A stretch of DNA of 64,000 bases, taken from assembly GCF_004664715.2 (NCBI RefSeq), contig NC_051074.1, positions 33,292,980-33,356,979 of the forward strand, in the 5' to 3' direction. Positions 11,460 to 22,606 of the stretch are shown here, piece by piece. The DNA comes from Peromyscus leucopus (taxonomy: Eukaryota > Chordata > Mammalia > Rodentia > Cricetidae). A model generated the notes under the pieces. It did no database searches and was not told the origin of the DNA. It worked only from the letters and a program-made list of their open reading frames with translations. The position numbers and the translations under genes are program-made. Position 1 is the stretch's first letter, and each line of letters starts with the position of its first letter.

Positions 11460-11690
11460 GCTTGCCGAATCCCAGCTCTTAAAGGGCAGATGGAGGTGGA
11501 GACAAAGAATCTGATAAGCCAGCTAGTGTGTCATGGCCAGCAGGATAACCACAAGAAAACCTTACTTCACACACAAAGTGAGGACCAGTTTCCAAGGTTG
11601 TTGTCTGACCTTTACATACATGCTATAGCATGCATACTCACCATCACATAAACAAACACACATACACATATACCTAGTACATGTATATAG
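11460..11690 (+). repeat. B4-like SINE, 3' part
   Basis: aatcccagctcttaaagggc, gccagctagtgtgtcatggc and an ac-rich tail follow the B4 3' half layout. The head is missing. Confidence 0.45.
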
Positions 11691-11865
11691 TGTGTGTCTC
11701 TTACATTGCAAAACTGCTATCAATAAAAATAAACGGAGCCTTCTTTCCTATGTGGAGGAAAAACATCCATGAATGGAGCAGCTTGGGTACCATCCTAAAC
11801 TGTGGGTATCTTTAAATAATAAAAATAAAGGTATGGTTGAAAGATAAACTGCCGGTGGTGGTGCA

Positions 11866-12190
11866 CTGGTTACCAGCAAAAAAGGTCATGGTCATGACAG
11901 AACCCAGTATCAGTATTTAGAGCTTTATTAGAAGGAAGAGGGGTGGGGAAGGACCAGGCCTGGGAAAGAGCACGTGCAGAGGGAAGAGAGAAAGAGAAAG
12001 GGGGAGAGAGAAAGCAGAGAGAGGATGGGGTCTGCACCTGGCTTTTTAAGGGCTCGCAGTACGGAGCTATACCACACATGTGCTGATTTCATGACCATGA
12101 CCAAGTAATTGCCAGTGCACACTGATGATGTAAGACGCAAGACTGCTTAACTCCTGAACTGGGCATGTGCGGCAGTGCAGCTGGAGTGAA
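11866..12190 (-). mobile_element. Probable solo LTR, minus strand
   Basis: Read on the minus strand it shows a TATA-like ccttaaaaagcc, a long pyrimidine-rich leader, then AATAAAG about 14 nt before ctggg, the order promoter - R - polyadenylation signal expected of an LTR. Ends and family not established. Confidence 0.45.
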
Positions 12191-12449
12191 GGCAGAATTC
12201 TAACAGTGGTTGAGGTCTAACAGTTGTTACAGGTTTGGACTGGCGAGGAATGCATTTCAGACATAAAGGGAGACAGCTGAGCTGGGCAGTAAACTGGATT
12301 CTAGCAAGACATTTCTTGGGGCCTGCAAGGAAGTTGGTATGGCTACACACAGAGCTGTGTTTGGTAAACACTGCTTTCTTTCCCCGAAAACAAAGCAACA
12401 CACCCAAATCCCTAGAAGTTCAGAGCCTAAGAAAAAGTGCAGCCAGAAC

Positions 12450-12556
12450 CTAGCAGTGGTGGCAAACACCTTTATCCCAGCACTTGGAGGCAGAGACAAG
12501 TGGATCTCTGTGAGTTTGAGGCCAGCCTGGTCCAAAGCTACAGAGAAACCCTGTCT
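12450..12556 (+). repeat. B1 SINE lacking about 28 bp internally
   Basis: B1 head and tail are clear (tttatcccagcactt, gaggccagcctgg, gctacagagaaaccctgtct), but the segment normally between 'gcctggtct' and 'gctacacagag' is largely missing. Confidence 0.8.
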
Positions 12557-12627
12557 CAAACAAACAAACAAACAAACAAACCACCAACCCCCCCAAACCA
12601 ACCAACCAACCAACCAACCAACCAAAC
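12557..12627. repeat. (CAAA)n-(CCAA)n simple repeat from a B1 tail
   Basis: Runs of caaacaaa change into accaaccaacc, consistent with slippage expansion of the preceding B1 tail. Confidence 0.9.
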
Positions 12628-12801
12628 GAATGAACAAAAAAGGAAAAAGAAAAAGTACAGCTATTTGGATGTTGACTAAGAGTAAAATTTCAGAAGATCT
12701 GGCTACTATGTATTTTTAAATCTGAGAGTCCTCATTTTGTAGGTATGGGATATAAGCAATGTGATAATCCTGATGGTCCGCACCTACAGTTCCACTGTTT
12801 T

Positions 12802-12952
12802 GTTTTTTTTTCAAGATAGGGTTTCTCTGTGTAGCTTTGCACCTTTCCTGGAACTCACTTCGTAGCCCAGGCTGGCCTCGAACTCACAGAGATCCGCCTG
12901 GCTCTGCCTCCCGAGTGCTGGGATCAAAGGCGTGCGCCACCACGCCCGGCTT
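12802..12952 (-). repeat. B1 SINE, young, with 15-bp target-site duplication
   Basis: Full antisense B1 ending ccaccacgcccggc. Perfect duplication cagttccactgtttt at 12787-12801 and 12953-12967. Confidence 0.95.
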
Positions 12953-14525
12953 CAGTTCCACTGTTTTTAATGGTTGAAATTATATAGGGAATTATATATG
13001 GATGCAGAGCCATTACTGATGGGAGGCTCCAAAGGTGTGGTGTTTGCCTTCTGTTTTACTAGGTACATTGGACAACCACACCTGTAACTCAGACAAACTG
13101 GAATTTATCTTTGCCTGCAGCCACTCTGAAAGAAAATTCAGGCAATAAATACCTACTGTGTGCCTTTATGTCAGTGCAGGCCTATTGAATTCCAAACCAT
13201 TAAACCTATTAAGCATAATAATAAAATAAAGTGAGATGTTTTGAAGCATCATGGGCTCAATATGAAAACTTCAATTCTGGTGCCTTGTATAAATATTTGG
13301 AAAAGACATTTATGGCATATCAATTGCCAAGATGTCTCTTAGGTCTGGGATAAAAACCCTTTTAAACCTTGAAATAATGGGGTAGCCTGATGTATTTGTA
13401 AATCAATATCACAAGTGCATTTTAAATCACAAGAGAAAGCAAATTACGGCACAATTAGATTAGCAAACATCACACAAGTAAAACTTAACAGTTGCAATCT
13501 CTTCTGCCATAAGTTAGTTCCGGGGTCAAAACTTTGGTCTATTAGAGACCATACGAAATCAGCCAAAGTTACATTGAGGCTTAAAAGTCCCCCAAGGTTT
13601 AAATTTCATTTTTTTTTTAGCTTAGTTAATTAATTAATTTACTCTGTATGTGTGTAAATATGTCCTCTGGCTTGGCAGAAAGTGTCTTTACCCAGTCAAC
13701 CATTTTTCCAACTTCTGAGTTATTTTTATAACTTGTGAAAATGCTTGTATATTATTAATAAGAATTGAGAGACCAGAATAGACTAACTCTGCAGTAACCA
13801 TTGTACTTGTAGCAAATGTATGTAATATGAGTGCTTCTATAACCCACTTAATAACTTAAGAGTTATGCTCTGTTCTGGAGTCCTGGATATAGAATAAAAA
13901 AGTTGAGGACTTTTGAGCAAAAGAGACCCAGTCAGGGGAGGGAGAACTCAAAATTCTTTTCTGTTAACTGGGGAAAACTGATATATTTTTTAGCACTCTT
14001 GCATGATTGATAATTAAATGCCAGCTTTACTGCCAACTGCTAAAATTAATTTCTTGGGTGCCAATGATTTTATGGTTTATTCTGCAAGTGTGCATTGCTA
14101 AAATTAGGTTAGATTGCTGAATTTGAAAGTGGTTATTTAGAGTGTTTGGCAAGGGAGAGAAGTGAGAAAATACTTTCTATGGGATGGTGGAAGGAATGAT
14201 CATTTCCAGTAAAAGGGTCTTGATAACATCTGTGGCTTTCTCCCAGAAAACACTTCATGAAATCCAAGGCTTTAACAGGTCTGATTAAAACACATACTGT
14301 GTATGATAAGGCCAAAACAAGACCCTGGAAGGATTCAAACCATGGAGTCTCGGTGAGACCTGCTGCACTGTCAAATAATTGGTCCTGGGATGGTTTTAAT
14401 GAAATTAAAATAGTATGAAAATACTTCTCCATGATTAAAGTTTGTACAAATGACCATTAGCTAATGTCATCTTCAAGGAACCATTAGTTCTCAAGGTTTT
14501 GTAAGATAAAACTTTGAAAATCCAC

Positions 14526-14690
14526 AGGAGATGAGGTGGTGTACCCTAATCATACCAGTACTCAGGAAGCTGAGGCAGGGGGATCACTAATTCTAAGACA
14601 GCCTTGGTTATATAGTAAAACTTTATCTCAATGAAAAAAAAAAAGAAAGAAAAAAGAAAAAAAAGAAAAAGAAAAGAAACCCTACTATCA
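14526..14690 (+). repeat. B1-like SINE, diverged, with A-rich tail
   Basis: ataccagtactcaggaagct, gaggcagggggatcac, agacagccttggttatatag, followed by an aaagaaaa tail. Confidence 0.6.
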
Positions 14691-14828
14691 AGGTCACTTT
14701 TCTACAGCAATAGTTATAATTATCCAAAATTTTACATGTATTTTCAAGAAGTCTACAAACACCCCATTTCTTCCAGAGTGGTTTTAATTGTTGGGCATAT
14801 TTTACCTAAAAGTTCAATCTTGGCTCAA

Positions 14829-15200
14829 TGTAGCTGGAGAATTTCCCTCCGGGTCCCGCTGAGCCCTGGCAGTCCAACAGCCCACATATAAAATAAACAC
14901 ACAGACACTTATATTATTTAAATTGTTTGGCTGTGGCAGGCTTCTTGCTAACTGTTCTTATATCTTAAATTAACCCATTTCTATAAATCTACACCTTGCC
15001 ATGTGGCTCATGGCTTACCGGCATCTTCACATGCTGCTTGTCATGGCGGCGTCTGGCAGTGTCTCCTTCTGCCTTCCTGTTCTCTCCATTCTCCTCTCTG
15101 TTACTCCCGCCTACACTTCCTGCCTGGCCACTGGCCAATCAGTGTTTTATTTATTGACCTATCAGAGCAACACATTTGACATACAGACCATCCCACAGCA
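14829..15200 (-). mobile_element. Solo LTR, class II ERV type, with 6-bp target duplication
   Basis: Reads TGCTGTGGGATG ... CTACA on the minus strand, so it has TG/CA ends. A perfect 6-bp duplication gctcaa flanks it (14823-14828 and 15201-15206), the length typical of ERVK-type integration. It belongs to the same family as the LTR at 54297-54684. The 372-bp unit has no internal region, so it arose by LTR-LTR recombination. Confidence 0.85.
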
Positions 15201-15495
15201 GCTCAATTACTAGCCCTCTTCTCCCCCGCCCCCCAAAAAAGAAAGCCTCTTAAATGACAGTCCATTTTTTGCCCTCAATAATTAGCCTAGGCATGTGGGT
15301 CTACTAATATAACACATCAGAAAGGGCCCAGCATTATACTGGCTATATGATGGGTCACTTCTTGGTGGATATAAACTGTCATGTGGAACATGATGTTCCC
15401 ATCAGTTGTTCCGCATGTTTGAGTCTCTGTGGGAAAGATCAGAACATTTTGGGGAGAAAGTAGAGTCAGAGCAGCAATAATGGGAGGTGGTTTCT

Positions 15496-15730
15496 TTTTT
15501 TTTTTTTTTAAACTTTTTTAAAATTCTCTCTCCTCTCTCTCTCTCTCTCTCTTTAAAGATTTATTTATTATGTATACAACATTCTGCCTCCAAGTATGCC
15601 TGCAGGCCAGAAGAGGGCACCAGATCTCATTACAGATGGTTGGGAGCCACCATGTGGGTGCTGGGAATTGAACTCAGGACCTCTGGAAGAGCAGTCAGTG
15701 CCCTTAACCTCTGAGCCATCTCTCCAGCCC
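15496..15730 (-). repeat. B2 SINE with 13-bp target-site duplication
   Basis: Antisense B2 from a T/CT-rich tail through tttatttattatgtatacaa and ggccagaagagggcaccaga to ctgagccatctctccagccc. Duplication ggaggtggtttct at 15483-15495 and 15731-15743. Confidence 0.95.
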
Positions 15731-15819
15731 GGAGGTGGTTTCTAACTCACTGGTGCATCTATCTCCATTCTAGGTGAACCTGTCAACAGCAGCTAAATCT
15801 CATGGTCAGTGAGGACACA

Positions 15820-16250
15820 TGTGGTGGTTGAGTAATAATGCCCCCCCCCCATAGGCTCATGTATTTGAATGCTTATTTACCAGGGAGTGGAACTATTTGA
15901 AAGGATTATAAGGATTAGGAGGCATGGCCTTGTTGTAGCAGGTGTGGCCTTGTTGGAGGAAGTGTGTCACTGGGGGTGGGCTTTTAGGTTGCAAAAGCTC
16001 ATGCCCAGGACCAGTGTCTCTCTCACTCTCTTGGCCTACTTACTGATTAGGATGTAGCTCTGAGCTACTTCCCCAGCACCATGCCTGCATGCTGCCATGC
16101 TCCCTGCCACTATTCTTCCTGCCATGACGGGCTGCCATCATAATGGACTAAGCCCCTGAAACTGAAAGCAAGCCTCCAGTTAAATGCTTTTTTGTATAAA
16201 AGTTGCTGTGGTCATGGTATCTGTTCACAGAAATAGAACCCTAAAACACA
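15820..16250 (+). mobile_element. ORR1-type LTR (ERVL-MaLR), + strand
   Basis: Contains the characteristic gtggccttgttggaggaagt and gtgtcactgggggtgggctt, a gatgtagctctgagctact stretch, ccatgcctgcatgctgccat, an ATTAAATGC polyadenylation-like site and a 3' end resembling ctaagaca. A 10-C run interrupts the 5' end. Open frames inside it are not genes. Confidence 0.85.
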
Positions 16251-17465
16251 CTGCGATCACACCATGGTCCCGTTGTTTGGAACATGTCTTGTACAGAAGG
16301 TTAATTTCACTACCTCTCAGCTTTTTAAAAATTCAATTGTGAAATTATGTGAGATCGCCTATAGTCTTTTGTGAATAGTCTGTGGTGTGCTGGATCTGGG
16401 GTTCTGTATCTATATGACTGACCATCACTCCAGGGCTCGTGCGAGTGATCAGCAGCCCCTTTCACACCACACAGATGTGAAGACGACACTAGGCTGATGG
16501 CAAGTATGAGTTCTGGGATGGTGGAAAGCCCCCAGGTCACAGTTAGGTGTGTGGTGTTGGAATCTGCCACTTCCTAGCCTTCATCTCAGTCATGACATGG
16601 GACTGTACCCACAGCCACCTGTCCATGCCCGCCAACTGTTCCTTGCAGTATTGGTTGTGGTGATTGTAATGGCTGAGGCCAACCAACGACTCTTCTCAAG
16701 GCAATGTTTTATGTTCATGGACTGGAACCTGGTTTTATACAAAAAAAAGAATCTCCAGGCTGTTGGTTTATTTTTGAGAAATGTGCAAAGTAGTTTTTGT
16801 TGGTTTTTCAAGTGCACAGGGTTAGATGGAGCACCCAACCACTCTCTGTCATAGAGGCTTGTCATCAAGTGTGTTACATTCCATTCCTTGCATTCTTCAT
16901 TAAACCAGTGGGCCCAAAGGTGATGCATGGAATGCAGAGTAGCGTGTGGAGAAGAGTGGTTCATAGACTTGAGTTATTGCCTGTGGAGTTGAAAGTAGAT
17001 TTTATAGACAATCAGGACCCACCAACTTCAGGTTTCTGATAGGGTTCACATGTTGGGTTAGTTTTACAGGTCTGTGCATGCATTCATTATAGGATAGTGC
17101 ACAGTCCTCAGGAATCTATAGACAGTTCATAAAGTTAGAAGACGAACTGTTAGCTTGGGAATTGGGTCACACTTTAGAGAACCACTACTTCAGTCTGCCT
17201 GGAATTAACTCAGTTCTTCTGCTTTTCTTGGACTGTTTCCAAAGTCAACCACTGATGGCTTCTGGAATTAGCACTTCCAGGCTCTTTGTCTCAAAGTGGA
17301 TGTGTTCCCAGTCTGTCAGAGTCTGGACTAAAACACACGAAGCAAGAACTAATGGATGTGTCCTTAGCATTATAGCTAATAATAATAAAAGAATTGTCAG
17401 TGTTTATTTAAAAAATAAACACTGTGAGCCTGAGCTCTCCTATACAGCCCCAGGATGGATACATA

Positions 17466-17776
17466 TGTGTGTTGTATGTGTGTGTGTGTGTGTTTGTGTG
17501 TGTGTGTTTGTGTTTGTGAGAGCAGCATCAGGCATCCTGCTTTATCATTCTCCATCGGATTCCCTAGCAACAGGGTCTCTCACAGAGCCTGTAGCAAGGC
17601 TGGCAGGCAGCAAGCCCCAGCAACCCTCCTGTCTATGCCCCTGCCCGAGTCCTTCACTTGTAGATGCACCTGCTGCAGTCAACCCTGGCTTTTTATGTGG
17701 ATGCTGGGGATTTGAACTCAGCTCCTCCTGCTTGCGCACCAAGCACTCTCGTCTATTGAGCCATCTCCCTACCCCC
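17466..17776 (-). repeat. B4 SINE with (TG)n tail
   Basis: On the minus strand: ggggtagggagatggctcaa, gctgagttcaaatccccagc, a diverged body, gagagaccctgttgc, then a (CA)n tail. This layout matches B4. It accounts for much of a 211-residue open frame. Confidence 0.75.
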
Positions 17777-17998
17777 TGTGATAATCTTTTAATTTGATAT
17801 AAAAGCCTCTTCTTGATTAAAGACGACTAAGAGTTACTAGCTTTGGGAGAGGAGAGTGTTTGGTAAATAGTGTGTGTCCCCATGAACAGTGAAAGTCTAA
17901 ACTTAGACGCGGAGCCCCGCGAGATGGTTTACATTCTAAACTTTCAGGTATGGTTGCTCTCCAAGCTCGGTGATGTGCAAGGAGTGAGAAGGCCACCC

Positions 17999-18444
17999 TG
18001 TAGATGTAACCATCTTATTAAATGAGAAATAGAGCCAATTGCAGTGTTAAAGGCCCAAGAGGTCAGAGCAATAGCTAAGAGCTAAAAACCCTTTCTTACC
18101 CTACTGCCGCTGCTGTCCTTCCTCTCAGCAAGAGGACTTTCTGTTCTGCCTTCTCATTGGTTGTAAACCCAACCACATGACCTCCTCGTCACTGCCCATC
18201 TGTACAGACCTCCAGGTCTTCTATGGTTGGTATTGAGATTAAAGGCGTGTGTCTCCATGCTGGCTGTATTCTTGAACTCACAAGAGATCCGCCTAACTCT
18301 GCCTCCCAAGTGCTGGGATTAAAGGCGTGCGCCACCAACGCCCCAGTTTCTGCTATGGCTTGCTATTAGCTCTGACCCCCAGGCAACTTTATTTATTAAC
18401 ATACAAATAAAATCACACTTCAGTACAAATAAAATATCACCATA
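17999..18444 (-). mobile_element. Solo LTR carrying B1-derived sequence
   Basis: On the minus strand it runs from tatggtgatattttatttgt to ggttacatctaca. The flanks ccaccc (17993-17998) and ccaacc (18445-18450) form a near-perfect 6-bp duplication. Its middle (18230-18345) is antisense B1-like, with two gattaaaggcgtg motifs. I recall such B1-bearing LTRs as a rodent class II family but cannot name it. Confidence 0.7.
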
Positions 18445-19398
18445 CCAACCTTTACATTTTGCTTCCCTATTAAACTAGGGGCACTGTGAGCTAGACAGGG
18501 CAGGGCAGAATGAAAAGTGAGCAGCCACCACCTATGATTGACATGGAAAACAAAGCTCGGGGCACACACCCAGAGATGGCTGCCGTGCACTGGAGCCTCT
18601 TCCTAGCAGTTTTTCTCATGGTGCTGAGTGACCTTACTCCTCTGTAACAGCAATCGCTAAGTGGTCTTATAATTAAAAAAAAACAAAAAACAAACTCTGT
18701 ACCATTCGTGTTACACTCCTCAAGGTCAGGTAAGGTCAAGACCTCTCTGACTTGGAGAGGCCAGGCCACTTCCATTTCTTGAAGCCTCTAGTGTGTGGCA
18801 AAATGAAGTGTTCAAGGAAGGCTGTACATATCATAGCCTTATGCTTGGCAAGTTGAGACATGAATCCTGCACAAAATGCTGTGTAGTTTCCTTTTGGTTT
18901 TGCAAAAAAAATTTAAATGGATTTATAGAAACTTATAGAACCACTGTGCATGCCAGGAACTTGGGCTGGTGGTTAGGCACACACCTTTAGAGATGTGCAG
19001 GTGTACAGAGTGTCTCTGGGGTTTCAGCATCATTGGGACTTCTTCAGGAGACCGCTGATAATGCGTCGGTTCTAAACTCTGGATCTTTGTGATATGAGGA
19101 CTGCCTCTTCCTTTTCACTCTTTTTTTTTCCTAAAGCACCTACTTCTTACTCTGTGGATTTGTGGGCTGCCTCATATGTGGGTGCTCCTAGTGTCTGTAT
19201 TTTGGAAAATGGTTTACAGAGGATATGTGGGGTTGTATCACACTAGATTGAGCTCTATCCCCTAAACACGTACAGTTGATGAAGTGGTCAGAATTGGGGA
19301 ATCTCCTGCCCTTCTGCCTGGCTGCAGTTTGCCTGTTTGTAGTTGGATGATCCTGACTGGGTTATTTCCTCTCTCTCAGCTTCAGTTACTGTTGTAGG

Positions 19399-19754
19399 GC
19401 ATCCACCAGCGAAGAATGCTGGGACCATAGAAAGTCGTTATTCCGGAGACTACTGGGTGTTTGGGATCCCAGGGTCGCACTTGGCCTTCCTCAGGGTGAG
19501 CTTTTCAGCACAAAAAACCATGTTCTGGGTCGACACACTTCGGTCAGCAAGAACAGTTAGCCAGAAGCGGAGCTGCAGAAGCCAAATCGCAAAGTTAGAA
19601 CACTCAGAGACTTTCCCAGAACTATGGGCTTTGAGGATTAGGTCTTTGTTTTCATTTTGGCTGGTGGTACTGTGTACGTGCTGAGTTTTATGGTCCGAAT
19701 GGTACTTCCATCATGAGGTCAGTTGTGCTAAGGTCTGGGGCCCTGTTACGGTTA
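19399..19754. repeat. Unnamed interspersed repeat, copy A
   Basis: Homologous to 53186-53534 in the same orientation. Shared motifs in order: catccaccag, gggtgagcttt, accatg then cctgggt/ctgggt plus gacacac, caagaacagttagcc, gactttcc plus agaact, gagttttatggtccgaatgg, ttgtgctaagg. No open frame, poly(A) tail or clear terminal repeats noted. Confidence 0.7.
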
Positions 19755-20164
19755 ACTCATTTTTGTTTCAGCACCGGTGAAAGGAACCATGTAAAAACCT
19801 CCTGCTTTAAAGGAGGCGTACGCATGTGCAGATAAAGGGGGTAGCATTTGGTGAGCCCATGCCATATTCATGCTAGCCTGTCCTATCTGGTTTCTGAGGG
19901 GATGTGTAGCACATGGCTGGTGATTGCTGACCTGAGAATCCTCCTTGTTACTCCCATTCTTTCTGAAGTTATGTATAGAGAGCATGGCCTCATGTGAGGC
20001 GGTTGGAAGGGACTACGGAATTATCTCAGATTTCCTCTAGAGATGTCAGGCAGCTTGTGTGCCTTCATAGAAACGATCCTTGATAAACTCTGAACAGTTA
20101 TGTCATGATGCCTCATTGTTGACTGAGGCTGTATGGTATTATTATATTGACTCAATTAAAATGA

Positions 20165-21062
20165 GCAGAAAATAAATGTGTCACTACTTAAAGGATGTCA
20201 TGCTTAGAGCTATACCATCATATACTCCAACTTTCCTCATCTTATGTCCAAGAGGCCATAAGACATAAGCCCAAGTCTACATCCCAAATAACAATTGACA
20301 CTAAGAATGTCCCCAAATCTATAGTTGCATTTAGATGGAATATTAAACTCTCCCCCAATTCTATCCCCCAAAGAGAAGTAAAGGGCTTAAATAGCTGTTT
20401 CTCCGAAAACTATATACAAAGGAATGGAAAACTCATAAAAGATATTCAGCATCACCTATCATTAGGGAAATGCAGTTGAAGCCACCTTCAGATGGTGTAC
20501 CACAAGCATTAAGGAGGACCATCACATCTAAGCAGAAAATTAGAAATATCAATGAGAGTATGGAGGGCTTAGAACCCTGTGCACTATGGGCAAGCAGGTA
20601 AAATAGTGAAGCCACATGTGAAAAACAGTATAGAAGGTCCTCAGAAGTTAAAATATAGAATTACCTGTGATGTAGTGTTCCATTTCTGGGTTCATGCCGA
20701 AATTCAAAGAAGGGCCTGTAGAAGCAGTTACACACCCATGTTCATATCGACGTTATGTACAATAACAGAAAGGTAGATGAAACTCAGTTGTCCATTGACT
20801 ACTGAATGGATAAGCAAAATGTGGAATGAACATAGCTATGAGGGAGCAGTATTAAACCTCCAAAAGAAGGGAATCCTGATAAATGTTTTAGTATGGATGG
20901 ACCTCGAGATTGCACTGACTGAAACAAACCAGTCACAAAGGACCAGCAGCATATAATTCTACCTTAATGAAATGCCTAGAGTAGTCAAATCGAGAAAGGA
21001 TGATAGTTGCCCGGGACGAGGTGAATGAAGCCAGAGGACTTGAGTGTGATTGTTCAATATCT
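20165..21062 (+). mobile_element. Ancient L1 fragment (ORF2 3' end and 3' UTR)
   Basis: Shows decayed L1 landmarks: cattagggaaatgcagttga, aaaatgtggaatgaacatag, a tgaaacaaaccagtcacaaa segment and cctagagtagtcaaatcg, the pattern of L1M 3' ends. No intact frame. Confidence 0.75.
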
Positions 21063-21167
21063 GAAATGAATAGCGATAATAGGACCACACATCTTTGCAT
21101 CTAAGTGAACAGACAGATCGTGTTTGCGGTATACGAAAGGGAGAAATACTGACTTTTTCAGGTCAGA

Positions 21168-21666
21168 GTTTCAGGCCAGCCTGAGTTACATACTGAGAGC
21201 CATCTCAAAACAAAAACAAAATCAAAACAGACTGGGAGGAAACATTAAAGAAGCCACACAGCCCTCCAGCAGGCACTTCTGCCAACATGAAAAGAAACCA
21301 GATAAGTTCCAGCTGAGAAGGGGTCACTGCCTCCAAAAGCTCTGAGCCCCAGCATCTCCTGGGATGCAACAGTCAATGCAAAGTGCATGCTGTGGGTAAG
21401 CACTGGTCACACCCCATGTTCCTCTTCTTTCTCATCTAAACAGCACGTTACTTTATATCATTTTAGCTGTATAAAACTAGATTCTGCCCTGTACTACTTT
21501 TTTGCTGGGAGGCTTGTTCTCTGAGACAGGGTCTCCTAGAGCACAGGCTGACCTAGAATATGCTATGTAGAGGATGACCTTGAACTCCTGATCCTCCTGC
21601 CTCCACCTCCTGAGTGGTGGATTATGAATGTGCACTCCCACACTCAGCTTCTGGTCCTCCTGAGTG
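21168..21666 (+). repeat. Left arm of a 499-bp near-perfect inverted repeat
   Basis: Pairs base by base with the reverse complement of 22607-23105: 499 positions, no indels, 8 differences by eye (about 98.4% identity), seven of them transitions. The arm holds a B1 tail at its outer end, unique sequence in the middle and an antisense B1-like stretch at its inner end. Confidence 0.95.
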
Positions 21667-21794
21667 CTAGGAGTGCAGGTGTGTACCCCCAAATGATGAT
21701 TCCCCTATAGTTTCCACACTGAGAGAAGATGCCATTTTATTTTCAGCACTTAGAATGTGTATAAATTCTTATGTATGTATGCATGCATGTATAC

Positions 21795-22012
21795 ATATGA
21801 TTAAGGTTTTTTATTTTTATTTATATATATGTGTCTATATGAATGTATGCTATGTGTGTAGGGGTGTTCCAAAAGGCCAGAAGACGGTTTTGGGTGCCCT
21901 AGAGCCTGAGTTATATGTGACCATGAGCCACCAAGTGGGTGTTGAGAACAGGACTTGGGTTCTCTGGCAGAGCAGCAAATGTTCTTAACCACTGAGCCAT
22001 CTCTCTAGCCCC
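21795..22012 (-). repeat. B3/B2-type SINE in the inverted-repeat spacer
   Basis: Antisense end gttcttaaccactgagccat ctctagcccc and a gaacaggacttgggttctct segment; the 3' end is TA-rich. Confidence 0.75.
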
Positions 22013-22202
22013 TGTGCGAATATTAAGATGGTAAAATTCCTTTGTGGGGCCCCAGGAATATAAGATATTGATTGTGTTTATAACATTTAAAAAATATTCT
22101 AAGTAACATTTCCCATAGTTCTCCCCAGGCATATTTCAGGTGGTTTTTATTTTCCTCTTTATACATTTCTTTAGCTTTTTAAATACACTGCTAACAAATG
22201 AT

Positions 22203-22530
22203 GATACAAAGGACTTGGAACCCGTGTGCACTATGGGCAGACATGTAAAATGGTAAAGCCACTTATGGGAAACAGTAGAGAAGGTCCTCAGAAATTAAAT
22301 ATAGAATAACCTACGGTGTAGTATTTCATTTCTCAGTACATGCCCCCGAAGATTTCAGAGATGGGTCTGGCAGAGGCAATTAAAAGCCAATATTCATAGC
22401 AGCATTACTTACAGTAGCCAAAGGACAACTCAGCTGTTCATTGACAGCCGAATGAACAAGTAAAATGTGGTATGCACATGGCTTTGAGGGCACATTATTA
22501 AGCCTTAAAAGGGAGGGTCATTTTGATACA
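22203..22530 (+). mobile_element. Ancient L1 fragment, second copy
   Basis: Parallels 20567-20890: both have gtgcactatgggca, aaggtcctcagaa and the series catagcagcattactt / aaatgtgg. Breaks off at 22530 into a B1-like fragment (aatcccagcactcaaaagg). It lies just left of the right arm of the inverted repeat. Confidence 0.7.
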
Positions 22531-22606
22531 TTTGTAATCCCAGCACTCAAAAGGTACAGGCAGAGAAAGCAGGAAACTGGTGTGGGAACACACAAATATA
22601 ATCCAC

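Noticed and set aside
15869..16057. 62-codon frame
   Set aside because: Lies inside the ORR1-type LTR.
17162..17797. 211-codon open frame on the + strand
   Set aside because: Runs through a (TG)n tract and an antisense B4 SINE; its composition follows the repeat and there is no protein-like conservation signal.
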